Assembly: GCA_963920575.1 (NCBI GenBank)
Contig: OY986973.1
Coordinates: 20,193,851 to 20,257,850 of the forward strand
Reading direction: 5' to 3'
Length of the DNA stretch: 64,000 nucleotides
Source: Narthecium ossifragum
Lineage: Eukaryota; Streptophyta; Magnoliopsida; Dioscoreales; Nartheciaceae
The position numbers and the translations under genes were made by a program. Numbering within the stretch: position 1 is the first letter of the stretch; every line of letters begins with the position of its first letter. Below are positions 21,556 through 32,889 of this stretch, piece by piece. The notes beneath the pieces are model-generated. The model searched no databases, had not been told where the DNA came from, and saw only the letters and a list, made by a program, of their open reading frames with translations.

Positions 21556-22142
21556 CTACAATCTGACAAGCACAAAAAGAACACACAAAAACACAATGGC
21601 CAACCACATCATTCTATTTTTGTTTTGCATTTTTTTCACCTCCAACAACAATCTAATAACTTCATCTTCTCTATTCTTGCAACATGTCCTCCACATCTCG
21701 ACTTGGGCCATGTATTCTGTGTCCATGGACTTTAATTGCTTCAGTTCATCTTCTAAGGTTTTCATCTCCGCCCTGGTCTTCATCTGCTTCAATTTATCTT
21801 CCAAGGCAACCATGTCCGCTCTGGTCTCCATCTGCTTCAGTTCACCTTCCAAGGTTTGTATCTTCGACTTCATCTTGTTGATAACTAGTTGTCCACATTC
21901 GCAAATGTCCCCATCAATCCAGATGAAGTAATCACACCCACCATTTTCCTGCAATAATGCAATAGTTAGGCCATCTTAGTTCTCAATAATTGAGGCTCAA
22001 TGTGTACTGTTACCTTCTTGTGTGAACATCCAAAGAATCTTCTTTCAGGTTTGGCTTCAGTCTTAGAGATTTTCACCTTTGATCTTCGTCCACAAAAACA
22101 CAAAGGATACGTTGAGGAGGATGTCGAACCAGTAGAAGACAT
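21556..22142 (-). CDS. GRF-type zinc-finger/coiled-coil/TM protein, intact copy in MULE 2
   Basis: Exon 1 (22142-22014, 43 codons) and exon 2 (21948-21556) join in phase through a GT donor (GTAACAG) and a TTGCAG acceptor, giving 173 aa. Residues about 15-55 form a GRF zinc finger (CFCGRRSKVKIS; PERRFFGC; GCDYFIWID), a fold that binds single-stranded nucleic acid in other proteins. Residues about 65-150 are a coiled coil with a threefold heptad-like repeat (LEGELKQMETRADMVALEDK, LKQMKTRAEMKTLEDELKQL). The C-terminus is a transmembrane anchor (MMWLAIVFLCVLFVLVRL). The architecture matches At4g04775-type proteins, whose function is not established. No stop or frameshift is present, unlike the transposase in the same element. 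It lies just inside the right TIR, transcribed towards the transposase. Confidence 0.8.
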
Positions 22143-22479
22143 CCTAAGAGCATATGGAAGAATTTAGTGTACAGAACATCCACAGGATAAGGCATAAAAC
22201 GTCATAACTCAAAAGAAGAAGAAGGAAGAGAACTAAATTGCAACACCGCTAACTGATCTTAGAACTAAATTGCAAGACCGATGATCCTTGGCTTACGAAT
22301 CTTGGGTTGTCCGGTGGGGGGTGGCTGCGACGGCGATGGTCGGGGGCTGGCCGGCCGCTGGGGTTGTCGGGGGCGACGTTGGTCGCCGAAGATCACACCG
22401 CTGGAGCGCCGGAGGTCGCAGGAGTAAGGTCGAGGGAGGGTGGACGTGCGAGCTTCCCGATGAGATGGAGGGTGATGTG

Positions 22480-23084
22480 CGACGGTGGAGGGAAGTGGTG
22501 AGAGGGGGTGGTGGAGATCAACGGAAAAGGGGCGGCAGCGATGGGGATCAGGGTGGGAGGAAGGGAGGAGGGTTTGGCGAAAGGCCAATGCCGACGCCGC
22601 CGTTGGCGTTGGGAGGTCGACGATGCCGATGGTGAGATGCAAGAGGTCGGCGATGGCGAAGAAGCTCGGGGGTAAGGAGCTGCGACGGCGCTCGAGGTTG
22701 GAGAGAGCTGCGGCGGGGCTGGGTTGTCGGGGAAGAAGGGAGGACGGGGTTGGGTTGTCGGGGAAGAAGGGAGGACGGCGCTAGGAGGTCGGGGAAGAAG
22801 GGAGGACGGTGGCGGGAGGACGGGGAAGAAGGGAGGACGGGGCTGGGTTGTCGGGGAAGAAGGACGAGGAAGAAGGGAGGACGGGGAAAGAAGGGAGGAC
22901 GGCGGCGGGAGTACGGGGAAGAAGGGAGGGCGGCGGCGGGAGGACGGGGAAGAAGGGAGGAGAGGACACTCGTATCAGCTGATACCTAATAACGCTAAAT
23001 AGATCCTGACCGTCCGATGGGATCGGACGATCAGGATACGAGTTCGCCCCCTAACACTATAGAACTAGTTCTATCCAGAAAATT

Positions 23085-23086
<2 letters not shown>
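22480..23086 (-). repeat. Right terminal inverted repeat of MULE 2
   Basis: Inverted counterpart of 17148-17600. It is longer because the GGAAGAAGGGAGGACGG-type unit is amplified at 22720-22965. Confidence 0.8.

Positions 23087-23150
<64 letters not shown>
23087..23150. repeat. (TC)n(TA)n microsatellite
   Basis: Pure TC run followed by a pure TA run, immediately outside the right end of MULE 2. Confidence 0.95.
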
Positions 23151-23441
23151 CCATAAAATAAAGTTACCATGTACATGTATATTATATGTATATTATAAGT
23201 ATTTATTTAATATATATTTTATCTGTGTTTTTTTAGGTATATATGTTTATGTATATGGTATGTATTAGGATGTACATATTCATTACACATTTATATACTA
23301 CTATATATATACATGAATGTATAATGGATTTTTTTTTTTGCTTAGTTCACCGGCTTAGTTCACATAATAAATATATATTCATAAAACACACACATATACA
23401 AATACATACTTACCTACATGGGTTATTTATGTATACAACTG

Positions 23442-24034
23442 GAAAAAGTTAGATTTTACATATATATCCCCTTTAAAAATCAAATTTATACCAGAAACCC
23501 TGAAAATCTTGATTATTGTCATATAGCCCATTTAGTTACTAAAGAGTAGAATATTCGGGAAATATACTGGATAGAGCCGTTTGATACTAACTGCCCTCCC
23601 CCCTTATAACTACTACCCTTCTACCTCTGACGACCCAAATGACCGTTGGGGCTTAAAGCTTGAAATCGGGAACGTATCCACCTTTCCCTCCGATGAGTTA
23701 TCTCCACCTTCCTCTCCGATGGGTTTTTTTCGGAAAGCTATCTCCACCTTCCTCTCCAACGAGCTATATCCACCTTACTCTTTCGATTTCTCTCGATTTC
23801 AATCGTTTTCCTTTCTTTATACGTCGATTTTCGAGTTTCTCATCACCATTAATCATGAAGAAATTCTTAGGTTCACCTTCATCTACATCATCCATTTTAG
23901 ATTCTCACAATACACCCAAATATTCCACTGCTAAGTAACTAAAGAGTCTATATGACAATAATCAAGATTTTGAAGGTGTCTACTGTAAATTTGATTTATT
24001 TTGTATGAAAATATATATATAATCAAACTTTTTC
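23442..24034. mobile_element. Non-autonomous inverted-repeat element, about 590 bp
   Basis: The left arm (GAAAAAGTTAGATTTTACAT; then AATCTTGATTATTGTCATAT and TTTAGTTACT to about 23550) is mirrored on the right (about 23933-24034, ending ATAATCAAACTTTTTC). The arm is about 100 bp and imperfect. The centre (23580-23930) is C/T-rich with a repeated CTCCACCTTCCTCTCC. The superfamily is uncertain and no clear target duplication is seen. Confidence 0.65.
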
Positions 24035-24267
24035 AGAGATTTATATGTAAGTAACTCTATTTACATATCTACATGCAAACATATAAATGAGGTAAAGAGT
24101 ATATAAGGGAGGGGCAGCGGATTCCACCTGTTGCCCCCAATCCCACCGAGGGGGCAAAAAAAGATTTTCGTGACATGATCAAGATGAAGACAACTCTATT
24201 ATGCATGCCTCAGGTCGCCGACTGGATTTTTTGTCAAATCGGACCCCTGTTATTCACTTTTGACACT

Positions 24268-24469
24268 TTAGAACCCCTCCTATGTTTTTTTTGCATTATA
24301 TGACCCCATACACGTAATGAACACGCGTATAAGCTAAGACGCGTATAAACAATAATTATGTGCATACCTATGATATGTGTATAACCAAGAATTATACGCA
24401 TCTTAGTTTATACATGCGTTTCTTATGTGTATGGGTCTTATTATGCAAAAAAAACATGAGAGGGTTTAG
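24268..24469. mobile_element. Foldback MITE, about 200 bp
   Basis: The two halves are near-complete inverted copies. TGTTTTTTTTGCATTATATG, CCCATACAC and AAGCTAAGACGCGTATAA on the left match, inverted, TTATACGCATCTTAGTTTAT, GTGTATGGGTC and GCAAAAAAAACATG on the right. Confidence 0.75.
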
Positions 24470-24626
24470 TTGTTCTCTCTCGCTCCCAACTTCCACCATC
24501 CTCACTATATAATCCAACAACTATCTCATAAGTCATAACTCATTCACTTCACATAACAGTCTCAGCAGCTCTGCCGCCATTGTCGGACAGACTTGTGAGC
24601 TTGTTCCACTGTAATTTGGATATGAT

Positions 24627-24780
24627 ATGGCATCGGGCATCATCGACTGCAGAATCAGTAGAGGCGATGCTCTCAACTTCGCCTACCATGTAGTCCGTGG
24701 CCGGTGGTTCATGGTGTCAGTGAGCTTCTTGATCATGTTGGTCGCAAATCGTAGACTAGCTACATGTTACATTTGTTAGT
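24627..24780 (+). pseudogene. Truncated Nodulin-like/MFS transporter start
   Basis: From ATG 24627 the frame encodes an N-terminus ending FAYHVVRGRWFMVSVSFLIM, which aligns with [17 protein letters not shown] of the intact transporter gene at 27574-29319. Similarity stops after about 42 residues, and the frame ends at a TAG in unrelated AT-rich DNA. A segment of about 32 bp at the break (AAATCGTAGACTAGCTACAT) is repeated at about 24827, suggesting the rest of the gene was replaced during an insertion or repair event. About 100 bp upstream looks like a normal 5' leader. Confidence 0.7.
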
Positions 24781-25221
24781 GACAATAATTGTTATCGCTA
24801 CTAAAGGTTATTAACAATCTTTATTGCCACAAATCGTAGACTAGCTACATGTTACATTGTACATGCAATTTTTATCTAATAAACTTATCAATTGACATAC
24901 ATTCAATATAAAATAAAAAGAGCATTATAAATAAAACTTTATTAATCAAAATTTTCATAACAAAAGTAGTCCAAGTGACATAAATAAGTTCACTACATAG
25001 TCCTAATAAATGTCAAAGAGAGCTAAAAGGTCCATCAAACTAGGCTCTAAGATCTCAATGCAAAAGAACAATCCCAATGCAGAAGAACAACAATCGATGA
25101 TCCTGCAAAAACATAGCACGAAACATGTTAGATTGGAAAAATAAATATCAATACTACAATCAAAAATAACTTCAACTACTATCACAAGATACAATTGCAA
25201 ATTTACCTATCACTGTTATGG

Positions 25222-25372
25222 TTGAGAGCTGGCGGCATTAAAAAGTGAACTCATGCGTGTTTGAAACATCTTATCAAACTGAGCTTGCATTTTCTTTTCA
25301 AGTTCCACTTGCATAGTTTTTTCAAGCTCCACTCGCACTTCATGAACTACTTCAGCACGTTCTTCATCATTT
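25222..25372 (-). pseudogene. CACTA (En/Spm)-type transposase-associated C-terminal fragment
   Basis: The minus strand reads DEERAEVVHEVRVELEKTMQ, then KKMQAQFDKMFQTRMSSLF, then a stop. This charged coiled-coil tail with an M-F ending is typical of Transposase_24/En-Spm proteins. Neighbouring exons cannot be joined and CACTA ends are not seen. Confidence 0.45.
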
Positions 25373-27560
25373 TTCAGGATATACATACCAAATTTGAATT
25401 ATAAACATGAAAAAACCTCCATTTAAGATATGGCTAATGATATGATTATAGGTCAAAGAGGTACTCACCAACTTCGATCTTTCAAATAAAGAGAAACAAG
25501 TCCGTAATGAGCCCTTCATCTACAGATGACCAGAGAATCAACGCCAAGTTTAGATATATTAAGTTCACAAAAACAAGAATTTCTTACTTCCTGTAAGGAT
25601 AAGAGAATAAGAAATATGCACCAGTCAATTTACAATGTAACTTCTAGAGAAATTAGATTCATAAAGTGTATAGCTCAAAGAGATATTCACAAGCCTAGAT
25701 CTTTGAACTCCAAGAAAAGCAAGGTTGTAATGAGCCCTCCGTCTGTCAATCCCTGGAGAATCAACACCGAATTCAACTCCTGTGAAGTCATCTAAATTGT
25801 TACCATGAAAAAGATAAAAGATGCAAAAGAATAGTTCTAATTATCGAACAAATCCTAAGCAAGAGACATATCCTAAGCTAAAAACATCAAAATATGCTCG
25901 CATTGAAAATAAGCACATTGTTGCACTCCAGTTGCAAATTCAAGTATTCCATTCTAGTTATTATACATATATAGGACACCATCTAGCACCAACAAGAAAC
26001 GTCTCAATTAACCCATGAAACCAGCAGCATGCCAAGTTATACGAAGAACATGAACCAGAAAAACTAAATGGCATGCAAAAGAGCATAACTTATAGCAGTA
26101 CATCGAAAACTACCAACCCCTCAACAAAAGAAGAAAAACACAAACCGCAACTAGAAAACTAGCTATAGAACCCAAGGAGAGAAATCTACAAACATGAAGC
26201 ATGCAAACTGTTAATTGTCAAACTATGACATGAGATCCAACCCTCTCATGGACCCATGTCCTACCAAAAGCTGCCAAAGCTTCTAAAAGAAAGGACAAAC
26301 CAACAATAATTCATTAAAAGAGAAAACGATGCATTGCGGCAAATTTGAGACTCGGTGTAAGGCAAAGAGAAGAAAACAATGGAAACAATTCTCATATGCG
26401 TGTAGCCCATACACAAATAGCTTTGCAGCAGTCAAGAAAAGGCTTCACATGAATCCAAAGAAGGATGTACGGACCGTTTATACATCTATGTTAAGAAAAG
26501 TAGCAGAGCTACGTGTTTAATGAGATGGCATCCTTTTCAGCTATCACTATTTCGTCTTTAGTGTTTCTTCTCTCAACATCTCTCTCCATATATTTCATCT
26601 CTCCTGCCTTCTATTAGATAACATTTGAACCTTGTTAAGAAGGAGGTATGTAGCATAAGAGTTTTCATGAACCGTAGAATTCCTATATGAATGTAGGATA
26701 TGTGATTGTAGACTAGTAAAAAATATACATTCTTCTATATTCATTGTATATGTGAAAAATCACACAAATAGCTATGCCGGCACAGAGCATAGAAAACGGA
26801 GAAAATAGCACGATATATGTCATGGGGGTGCAAGAAGCATGTCTCACCAACCACCCCCTCAAACATTTAGAGGGTATGAATGTAATATTTTTTAATTATA
26901 TATAGATTAAAAAAATCACTTTTAATAACATAAATGATAAATTTGAAACAAATATGTTAATGACTTTTACAAATCATGAATTAGTGCTCGCATTCATGCT
27001 CTATGTTCTGTCTGTGCTTCCAATCACAAATACTCCAAATCAAATGCATTTCATAACCGTAACTGCCCCCACAAAGCACCCCCCCCCCCCCCCCCCCCCC
27101 CAAAAGCTAAGGCCTAAGGAACTGAATGGTCATTAATTTTGTTCTCAATACATACTTCATCGACTTACAATAGGTAGAGGGCCCATTTATAGGCTTACAT
27201 AGATGAGTTTAAGGATAGCCATGCAAGTAGGAAACCTGGTTGGATTAGAATCTCACGACTGTAGGACTGTAGGACTGTAGGGCAGTAATCGAGATCTGCT
27301 TTCGAACTATCTTTTGGATATATAATTGTCTGAAATTAAAAACTAATCTGTTTTAAAAAGATAGTTAGAATTGACATATGGATTAAGAGTACGTGTATGC
27401 TTTCTTGCACGGGGTGGTTCTTCGGGGGATATATATGGATCGGTCACGACGGCGAGAAGAGAGAGCAGGGAGACACGATCACGGGGTATACCATTACTAG
27501 GGTTAGTCAAAGATAACTAGAAAAAGATCGGGGAAAGAAAGTAACATTTAGATAAAACGA
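25373..27560. other. AT-rich intergenic region, no gene supported
   Basis: Two related minus-strand segments (around 25440-25545 and 25665-25790) share GAGAATCAACrCC and TAATGAGCCCT phrases and may be duplicated exons of a decayed element gene. Otherwise only short unrelated ORFs are present. A run of about 25 C lies at 27078-27102. Confidence 0.4.
27078..27102. repeat. Homopolymer C run
   Basis: Long uninterrupted C tract. Its length is likely to be unreliable in the assembly. Confidence 0.9.
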
Positions 27561-27573
27561 GCCTTGTATTATA

Positions 27574-29319
27574 TTAAGTGGATCGCGGTGTGCTGTCATC
27601 ACTCTTCTTAACCTTCTCACTCGATGCCGCCGACTTGTCTTCCTCCTCCTCGGCGGCGGGGGCATCCCTGAACTTGGCATAGATATCACCGGAGTAGAAC
27701 GACTTCGTCCGGTAGACCAGAATAATCAGAACAAGAGCGCCGGCCACGGTCACGGCCGTGATGATGAAGAAGGAGAGCTGGAAGCACTTCACTCCGATGC
27801 ACGTCAGAGACTTGCTGGTCACCGCCGTCCGCCCCGGGTTCTGCCTCTCGGCCTCCCGGTCGTACAAATACCCGGCCACCCTGATGTTTAAAAAGTAGGA
27901 CGCTATCGGGCTGGCGAGGACGCCGAAGTTGTAGAACGTCGAGAAGTACTTGAGCCCGAACACCTCCGATATGATGGCTAGTATCAGCGGCTGCTCGCCG
28001 CCGAAGCAGAATCCAGTGATCATGGAGGCGATGTAGAGGCACCCGGGCGCGCCGAAAGCGATGAGAAGGTGGGCGGTGCAGGAGAAGACGAGCATGCCGG
28101 CGAGCACGAGAGGTCGAGAGACCTTGTACTTGTTGAGGAGGATCTCAGAGCCGAAGCCGGCGGAGACCCTCCCCATGTAGCTCCAGATGCTGATGAGCGA
28201 GACGAAGGCGCTGACGCTCTTGGGGTTGTACCCGAGCGACTCCCCGATCTGGCCCATGTTGTCGATGGCCGTCAGCGTGCCGCCGAGGCCGCACATTGAC
28301 GCGAAGAAGATGATGAGCATATCAACGCTGAAGAGGGCTTGAGGGATGGTGTAGTCCTCTCCTCTCTTGGGAGCCTTGAACGTTCTAACCATCCAAGGCC
28401 CCGCCTGTGGCTTGTTCTCGTTGTTGGTCTTTGTTACCAGCGGCGGCGATGGCTTCTCGATGGTGATGGATGGGGGCGTGGGGTTCTGGAGCGCTCGCTT
28501 CTTTTGGTTCCAGAGGAATAGCTCTTCTCGGATGACGACGGAGAGGGGGAGGAGGAGGAGGACGACGATGAGGACGACGGCGACGATGAGGTGGGCCGTG
28601 TTGGAGAAGGGCAGCTTCTTCTCGAGTATGATGACGACCATGAGATAGCCGGCGAGGGCGAGGGACATGTAGAGCAGGGAGCAGAAGACCTTGAACTCAT
28701 TGGGCTGGCGCACGACCTTCATGACGCGGATGGTGCCGACGGAGACGACGGAGATGGCGGCGGGGAGCCAGGCGATGAGGAGGATGAGGGACTTGCTGTC
28801 GTCGCCGTAGAAGGCGAGGTAGAGCTGCGTGAAGATGGCGCCGCTGAGGCCGACGAAGCCCTTGAGGAGGCCGAGCACGACGCCGCGGCTCTCCGGGAAG
28901 TTCTTGACGCAGGTGACGAGGGCGCCGGTGTTGGCAAAGGTCTGGGAGTTGGCGCCGATGCAGATGTAGAGGCACATCTGCCAGAGCTGGGGTTTGGCGA
29001 TGCGGCCGGAGATGGCGAGGTAGATCATGAGGTACCCGAAGAAGTTCATGCCGGCGCCGATGGCGAGGAGGAGCCACGGCGGGGTGATCTCTGCGAGGAT
29101 GCCGGAGAAGATGCCGAAGTTGGCCCCGAGGTCCTTGAAGAAGCTGACGGTGTTGAGGGTCTGCTGGTTGTAGCCCAGGATGGTCTTCATTTCCTTGGAG
29201 TACACGCCGAAGAGGTAGGTGGCGCCGGCGGCCGACATTATGAGAGAGCAGGCGAAGACCACGAACCACCTGCCCCGGAGGACGTGGGCGGCCAGGCCGA
29301 GCATGTCCGCTGCAGCCAT
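27574..29319 (-). CDS. Nodulin-like / major facilitator transporter, NFD4-like
   Basis: An intact intronless ORF of 581 aa. Residues about 10-260 form the plant Nodulin-like domain ([58 protein letters not shown]), and about 320-560 a second MFS-type half ([57 protein letters not shown]). Together they suggest about twelve membrane helices. A loop at about 280-320 and the C-terminal tail are charged and disordered ([10 protein letters not shown]). NFD4 (Nuclear Fusion Defective 4) is the named Arabidopsis relative, but most paralogs are uncharacterised membrane transporters with unknown substrate. Length and domain order are normal. Coding GC is much higher than the surroundings, typical of intronless monocot genes. 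The start at 29319 is the first ATG before the conserved domain. Confidence 0.93.
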   Translation of the reverse strand: MAAADMLGLAAHVLRGRWFVVFACSLIMSAAGATYLFGVYSKEMKTILGYNQQTLNTVSFFKDLGANFGIFSGILAEITPPWLLLAIGAGMNFFGYLMIYLAISGRIAKPQLWQMCLYICIGANSQTFANTGALVTCVKNFPESRGVVLGLLKGFVGLSGAIFTQLYLAFYGDDSKSLILLIAWLPAAISVVSVGTIRVMKVVRQPNEFKVFCSLLYMSLALAGYLMVVIILEKKLPFSNTAHLIVAVVLIVVLLLLPLSVVIREELFLWNQKKRALQNPTPPSITIEKPSPPLVTKTNNENKPQAGPWMVRTFKAPKRGEDYTIPQALFSVDMLIIFFASMCGLGGTLTAIDNMGQIGESLGYNPKSVSAFVSLISIWSYMGRVSAGFGSEILLNKYKVSRPLVLAGMLVFSCTAHLLIAFGAPGCLYIASMITGFCFGGEQPLILAIISEVFGLKYFSTFYNFGVLASPIASYFLNIRVAGYLYDREAERQNPGRTAVTSKSLTCIGVKCFQLSFFIITAVTVAGALVLIILVYRTKSFYSGDIYAKFRDAPAAEEEEDKSAASSEKVKKSDDSTPRST

Positions 29320-29412
29320 TATCTAATGCTCAATATTGAGCTTGAAAATGGTGGTGGTGGTGGTGACGGCAGCGCGTCGGTGGCGGCGGTGGTGGGTGTG
29401 GAGGTTTAGGGG

Positions 29413-29422
29413 ATGTTATAAA
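29413..29422 (-). promoter_or_regulatory. Possible TATA box of the NFD4-like gene
   Basis: The minus strand reads GTTTATAAC about 95 bp upstream of the ATG, followed by a C/A-rich leader. The spacing fits a plant core promoter, but this is a weak single-motif call. Confidence 0.35.
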
Positions 29423-29649
29423 CTCTCTAGAATGGATAGGTGTGAGGATAGATATGGTCCATATGGATGTGGAGTAAGCGGTTGGCGGCGTTGTAGCGCA
29501 CGGGGTGCGGGCATCCGACCGGCGCGCGCGCGCTCCCGGCTGGCGCGCGGACATGCCAACCGAGCGCCTCATCGTCTGAAAGCCCCAAGTTAGCTGGCTT
29601 TTGGGTTGTTGGGAGTGCTAAACTCATTGCTTGTACTCAACTTGGAAGT

Positions 29650-30721
29650 TGGAAGAGAAATAAGACTTTTAAAATGGCAATAAATTTGGCTTGTTTGATT
29701 TATTTATCAATGGGAACTTAAAATGGATGATATGACCCAATTAGCATTAACTTGATAGAATCGAATCTTCTGCAAATTAGCTGATTTTTTTTATTAATAG
29801 AAACTACTATGGAAGATATAAATAGGAAATATGTTATAAGAAAGGATCATACGAGTGATAAATGAGAAATAGCTAACAACAGCATGTAATCAGAATCTAC
29901 AGAATCAAATCGGATGGGATCCCTTGCGTGCGTATGATTCCCTGATTTTGGGAACTTACAAGTATCAGTCTCTATCCTTTGGAAATTTCTTTTTTTAGCA
30001 ATTTGGCAAAAGTCGAGCATGAAGGTAAGAATAGTATAGGGATTTTGGTCCGGTAAGATCACATTTAAAAAAGGCATTTGGCCGAACCCCAAATCTAGCC
30101 TCATCCTCCTTGTCTAACACCTCATGCTTCTTATCAAAAACACTCATTTTTTTAGGTCAATAAGCCCAAAACACTTCAAAAAGACAATAATATCCTTATT
30201 ATATTTTTTTTTTTTATTTCAGCCTTTTCTCTCTCCTCTCCACCAGCAAGAGAATATTCACCTTCTCCGCCGGCCATCCACTCCGGCGACCACCCCCTTC
30301 CCGACGATCTCCCCCCTTCCCTGACGATGCCCGACGTTGTCCGATCGCCCTTCTCGCCGAAAGCGTCACTCGAGTTCCTCCCTTCTCTCAGATCCAGCGC
30401 TGCCTCCACCTAAACCCACCACTCAATGGCCTTCCAGCGCCGTCTAGCCTCCTGAACCGGCGCGCATGATGTCTCCGCCTTCCTCAACGACCCCCGACGA
30501 CACCTCGACGCCGTCCGACCTCCCTCGGCATTTGTATTCATCGAGAGCCAACCCTCGAGCTTCACCCTCCTCACGAATCTGGCACGGTCGCCCTCTACAC
30601 CACTCTTTCCAACCTCCCCGGTCCCATCCAACCATGAATACGAGTACCCGAGTTCCCTCCCACCCTTCTCCGCCCATCCTCCGACTAGATTCGGCGACCA
30701 AGCACTGCCTCCCTTCTCTAA
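29650..30721. other. Intergenic, AT-rich then C-rich; no gene supported
   Basis: 29650-30200 is AT-rich. 30220-30720 is C-rich with several open frames caused by composition; none shows a recognisable domain. It continues on the far side of the MITE (30941-31148), so the MITE interrupted one older sequence block. Confidence 0.4.
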
Positions 30722-30937
30722 GGGTATGTTTGGATACCACGGATCCGTGGTATCCACGGGACGGTATCCGCCCTTGGGCGGATCCCATTTTCGGGGATAC
30801 GCGCGGAATCCGTGTGGAATCCAAACAGCGGGATCCCGCAAATGGGATCCGCGCGTCCAGCGGATTCCGCGGATCCGCTGGGATCCCTGAGTGCCAAACG
30901 CAAAATCCGCTGGGATCCCTAAGTGCCAAACGCACCC
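30722..30937. mobile_element. Tourist/PIF-Harbinger-like MITE, 216 bp
   Basis: The ends GGGTATGTTTGG and CCAAACGCACCC are inverted repeats with two mismatches, flanked by TAA on both sides (30719-30721 and 30938-30940). The 3-bp TAA duplication is the PIF/Harbinger hallmark. The interior is dense in short palindromes and contains GGATCC seven times. Confidence 0.8.
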
Positions 30938-31439
30938 TAAGAGCACCGCGCGCCGCCTCCTTAGTTTTGCCTTTTACGACAACACCACTGACGAACCAGC
31001 ACCGTGGATCGAGTCCCTAGGCCACCACGACTTCATCCCTACTGGCGCCGTCGATCGCCGGTCCGTCCTCGCCGTTGACCAAGGCCAGAGCTCTCTCAAC
31101 CGTCCAATCGACCTTGCCTTCCTTCTCCAAGTCCTGCATCGGGTTTAGCCAGTTTGAATTGATCAGATGAGCACTTGAGCCTGATCTGAACAAATTAACA
31201 CCCCCCCTAGCCAGATTGGAGCAGATCAGACGAGCAACTCTCCTTGAGCTAGTTGGGTCTGAGTTGGTTCCACTAGGACAAGCAATCTGGTCCGATCAGA
31301 TCGAATCTGATCCAGCCCAACTTGATCCAGTCTGAATTCAAATTAGATTAACAAAGATGAAAATATATCAGAAATATGAAAAATGGATCAGAAAGATGAA
31401 AAAAATCAAAAAGAAGAAAATAATTAGTTAGATGAAAAT

Positions 31440-31940
31440 GCATTTTTATCTTTCCTGCATATTCATCTTTTCAACTTAATTTATTTCATCCTTTTAACTT
31501 TATTTTTATCTTTTTAATTCTATTTTAATTTTTTTAAAAATGTTTTTTTTAATTCATTTTCAACTTTTTAAATGCATTTTCATCTTTTAAACTCTATTTT
31601 CATCTTTCTAAATTCATTTTCATCTTTTTAAATGCATTTTCATCGTTTTAAATGCATTTTCATCTTTTTGAATTCATTTTCATCTTTTTACATGCATTTT
31701 CATCTTTTTAACTCCATTTTCATCATTTTAAATCTATTTCATCCTTTTAACTTTATTTTTATCTTTTTAACTCTATGTTCATCTTTTTAAATGTATTTTT
31801 CATTTTTTTTTAATTCATTTTCATCTTTTTAAATGCTTTTTCATCTTTCATGCATTTTCATTTTTTAAATTCATTTTCGTCTTTTTAAATACATTTTCAT
31901 CTTTCATGTATTTTCATCTTTTTAACTCTTCAAATTACAA
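31440..31940. repeat. AT-rich minisatellite, about 20-bp unit
   Basis: Degenerate tandem copies of a unit like CATTTTCATCTTTTTAAATG run through the interval, with TGCATTTTCATC and TTCATTTTCATC variants. No coding potential. Confidence 0.85.
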
Positions 31941-32039
31941 CTTGATTGGCTTAAAGTCTCCATCAATAGTCTCTTCAATCACCTCCACTTCTCTTCTGTA
32001 ATTTTTTTATTATCTTTTTCCCTATTTTTCTACCCATTT

Positions 32040-32080
32040 TTCGTATTTTTCCTGGTTTTCTCTCTCTCTCTCTCTCTCTC
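32040..32080. repeat. (TC)n microsatellite
   Basis: CT dinucleotide run in a C-rich block. Confidence 0.85.
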
Positions 32081-32359
32081 CTCTTCCTCTCTCCACCCCC
32101 TAGCTCGGTCTGACTCACCCCAAGCTGACCACAACCCGACTTCATCGTCCCGACTCGCCATCGGCTCAAGCAGCTCGATCGCGAGCTGCTGTCGCTGTTC
32201 GCCACTCCGGCTATCCCACACCTCGAAACCACCACCAATCACCTCTCCTCGTCACCCCTGACCCTCTTGCAGCATCCACTGCCCTCCACACCGCCTCCAT
32301 TGACGTCGACGCCTTAAGCCCAAACCCACCGCCGACGAGATCCATTATCACCACCGCCC

Positions 32360-32800
32360 TCCGGCGCCTCGTGACCTTCTGAAGCTTCTATAAAACTTAG
32401 GAGGTCACCCCGCCGCTTCCTCCTCCATCCTCAACCTCGATCAAGGCTTGGATTGCTAGATCCCAACCCCGACGACCATGCCATTCACAGCCACCACCGC
32501 CAGCACCATTGCCCTCCGTCGCCTCGTGACCTCTTGAAGCTTCCATAAGCCTCAGAAGGTCACCCCGTCGCTTCCTCTCCATCCTCAGCCTCGATCAAGG
32601 CCTGGATAGCCGGATCCCAACTCCGGCGACCATGCCATCTGCAGCCACCACCGCCCTCCACCACCTCGTGACCTCCTGATGCTTCCATAAGCCTCAGGAG
32701 ATCACCATGCCGCTTCCTCCTCCTCCTTCCCCAACGCCGATCAGCCCTTTGATCGCCCGGATCCCAACTTCGGCGACTCCACCGCGCCATCCGCCACCGC
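32360..32800. repeat. GC-rich tandem repeat, three copies of about 130-150 bp
   Basis: Each unit contains CGCCTCGTGACCT, GAAGCTTC or TGCTTCCATAA, CTCAGGAGGTCACC-like, CTCGATCAAGGC-like and GACCATGCCAT-like blocks, at about 32370, 32520 and 32660. Minus-strand frames across the units encode similar Gly/Arg-rich peptides (GDLLRLMEASRGHE; WHGRRGWDLAIQALIE). No domain is recognised. Confidence 0.7.
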
Positions 32801-32889
32801 TGCGTCGCCACCACCATTCCAATAAAATGATTACCAATCAGGGGCATTTTAGTCGTTTTCTTCATACACCAGTCAAATAAACCTATCAA

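Larger units (their letters stand above)
17148..23086 (+). mobile_element. Mutator-like element (MULE 2) with long terminal inverted repeats
   Basis: The left end GAAATTTTCTGGATAGAACC (17148) is the inverted match of the right end at 23086. The match continues inward through CTATAGTGTTAGGG, GACCGTCCGAT-type and ATTAGGTATC blocks into C/T-rich (left) and G/A-rich (right) subterminal DNA, to about 17600 and 22480. The interior carries, in order, a FAR1/MULE-type transposase relic, a captured host-gene exon and a minus-strand GRF zinc-finger gene. Flanks are ATATATATA on the left and a TC/TA microsatellite on the right, so a 9-bp duplication cannot be verified. The left end lies 14 bp from the end of MULE 1. 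Confidence 0.85.

Noticed and set aside
28591..29409. 272-aa plus-strand ORF and 190-aa minus-strand ORF over the transporter gene
   Set aside because: Shadow frames of the GC-rich NFD4-like gene; the 581-aa frame shows clear family motifs.
30410..31148. Overlapping ORFs up to 184 aa
   Set aside because: They run through the Tourist-like MITE and are composition-driven; no motif is consistent with a real gene.
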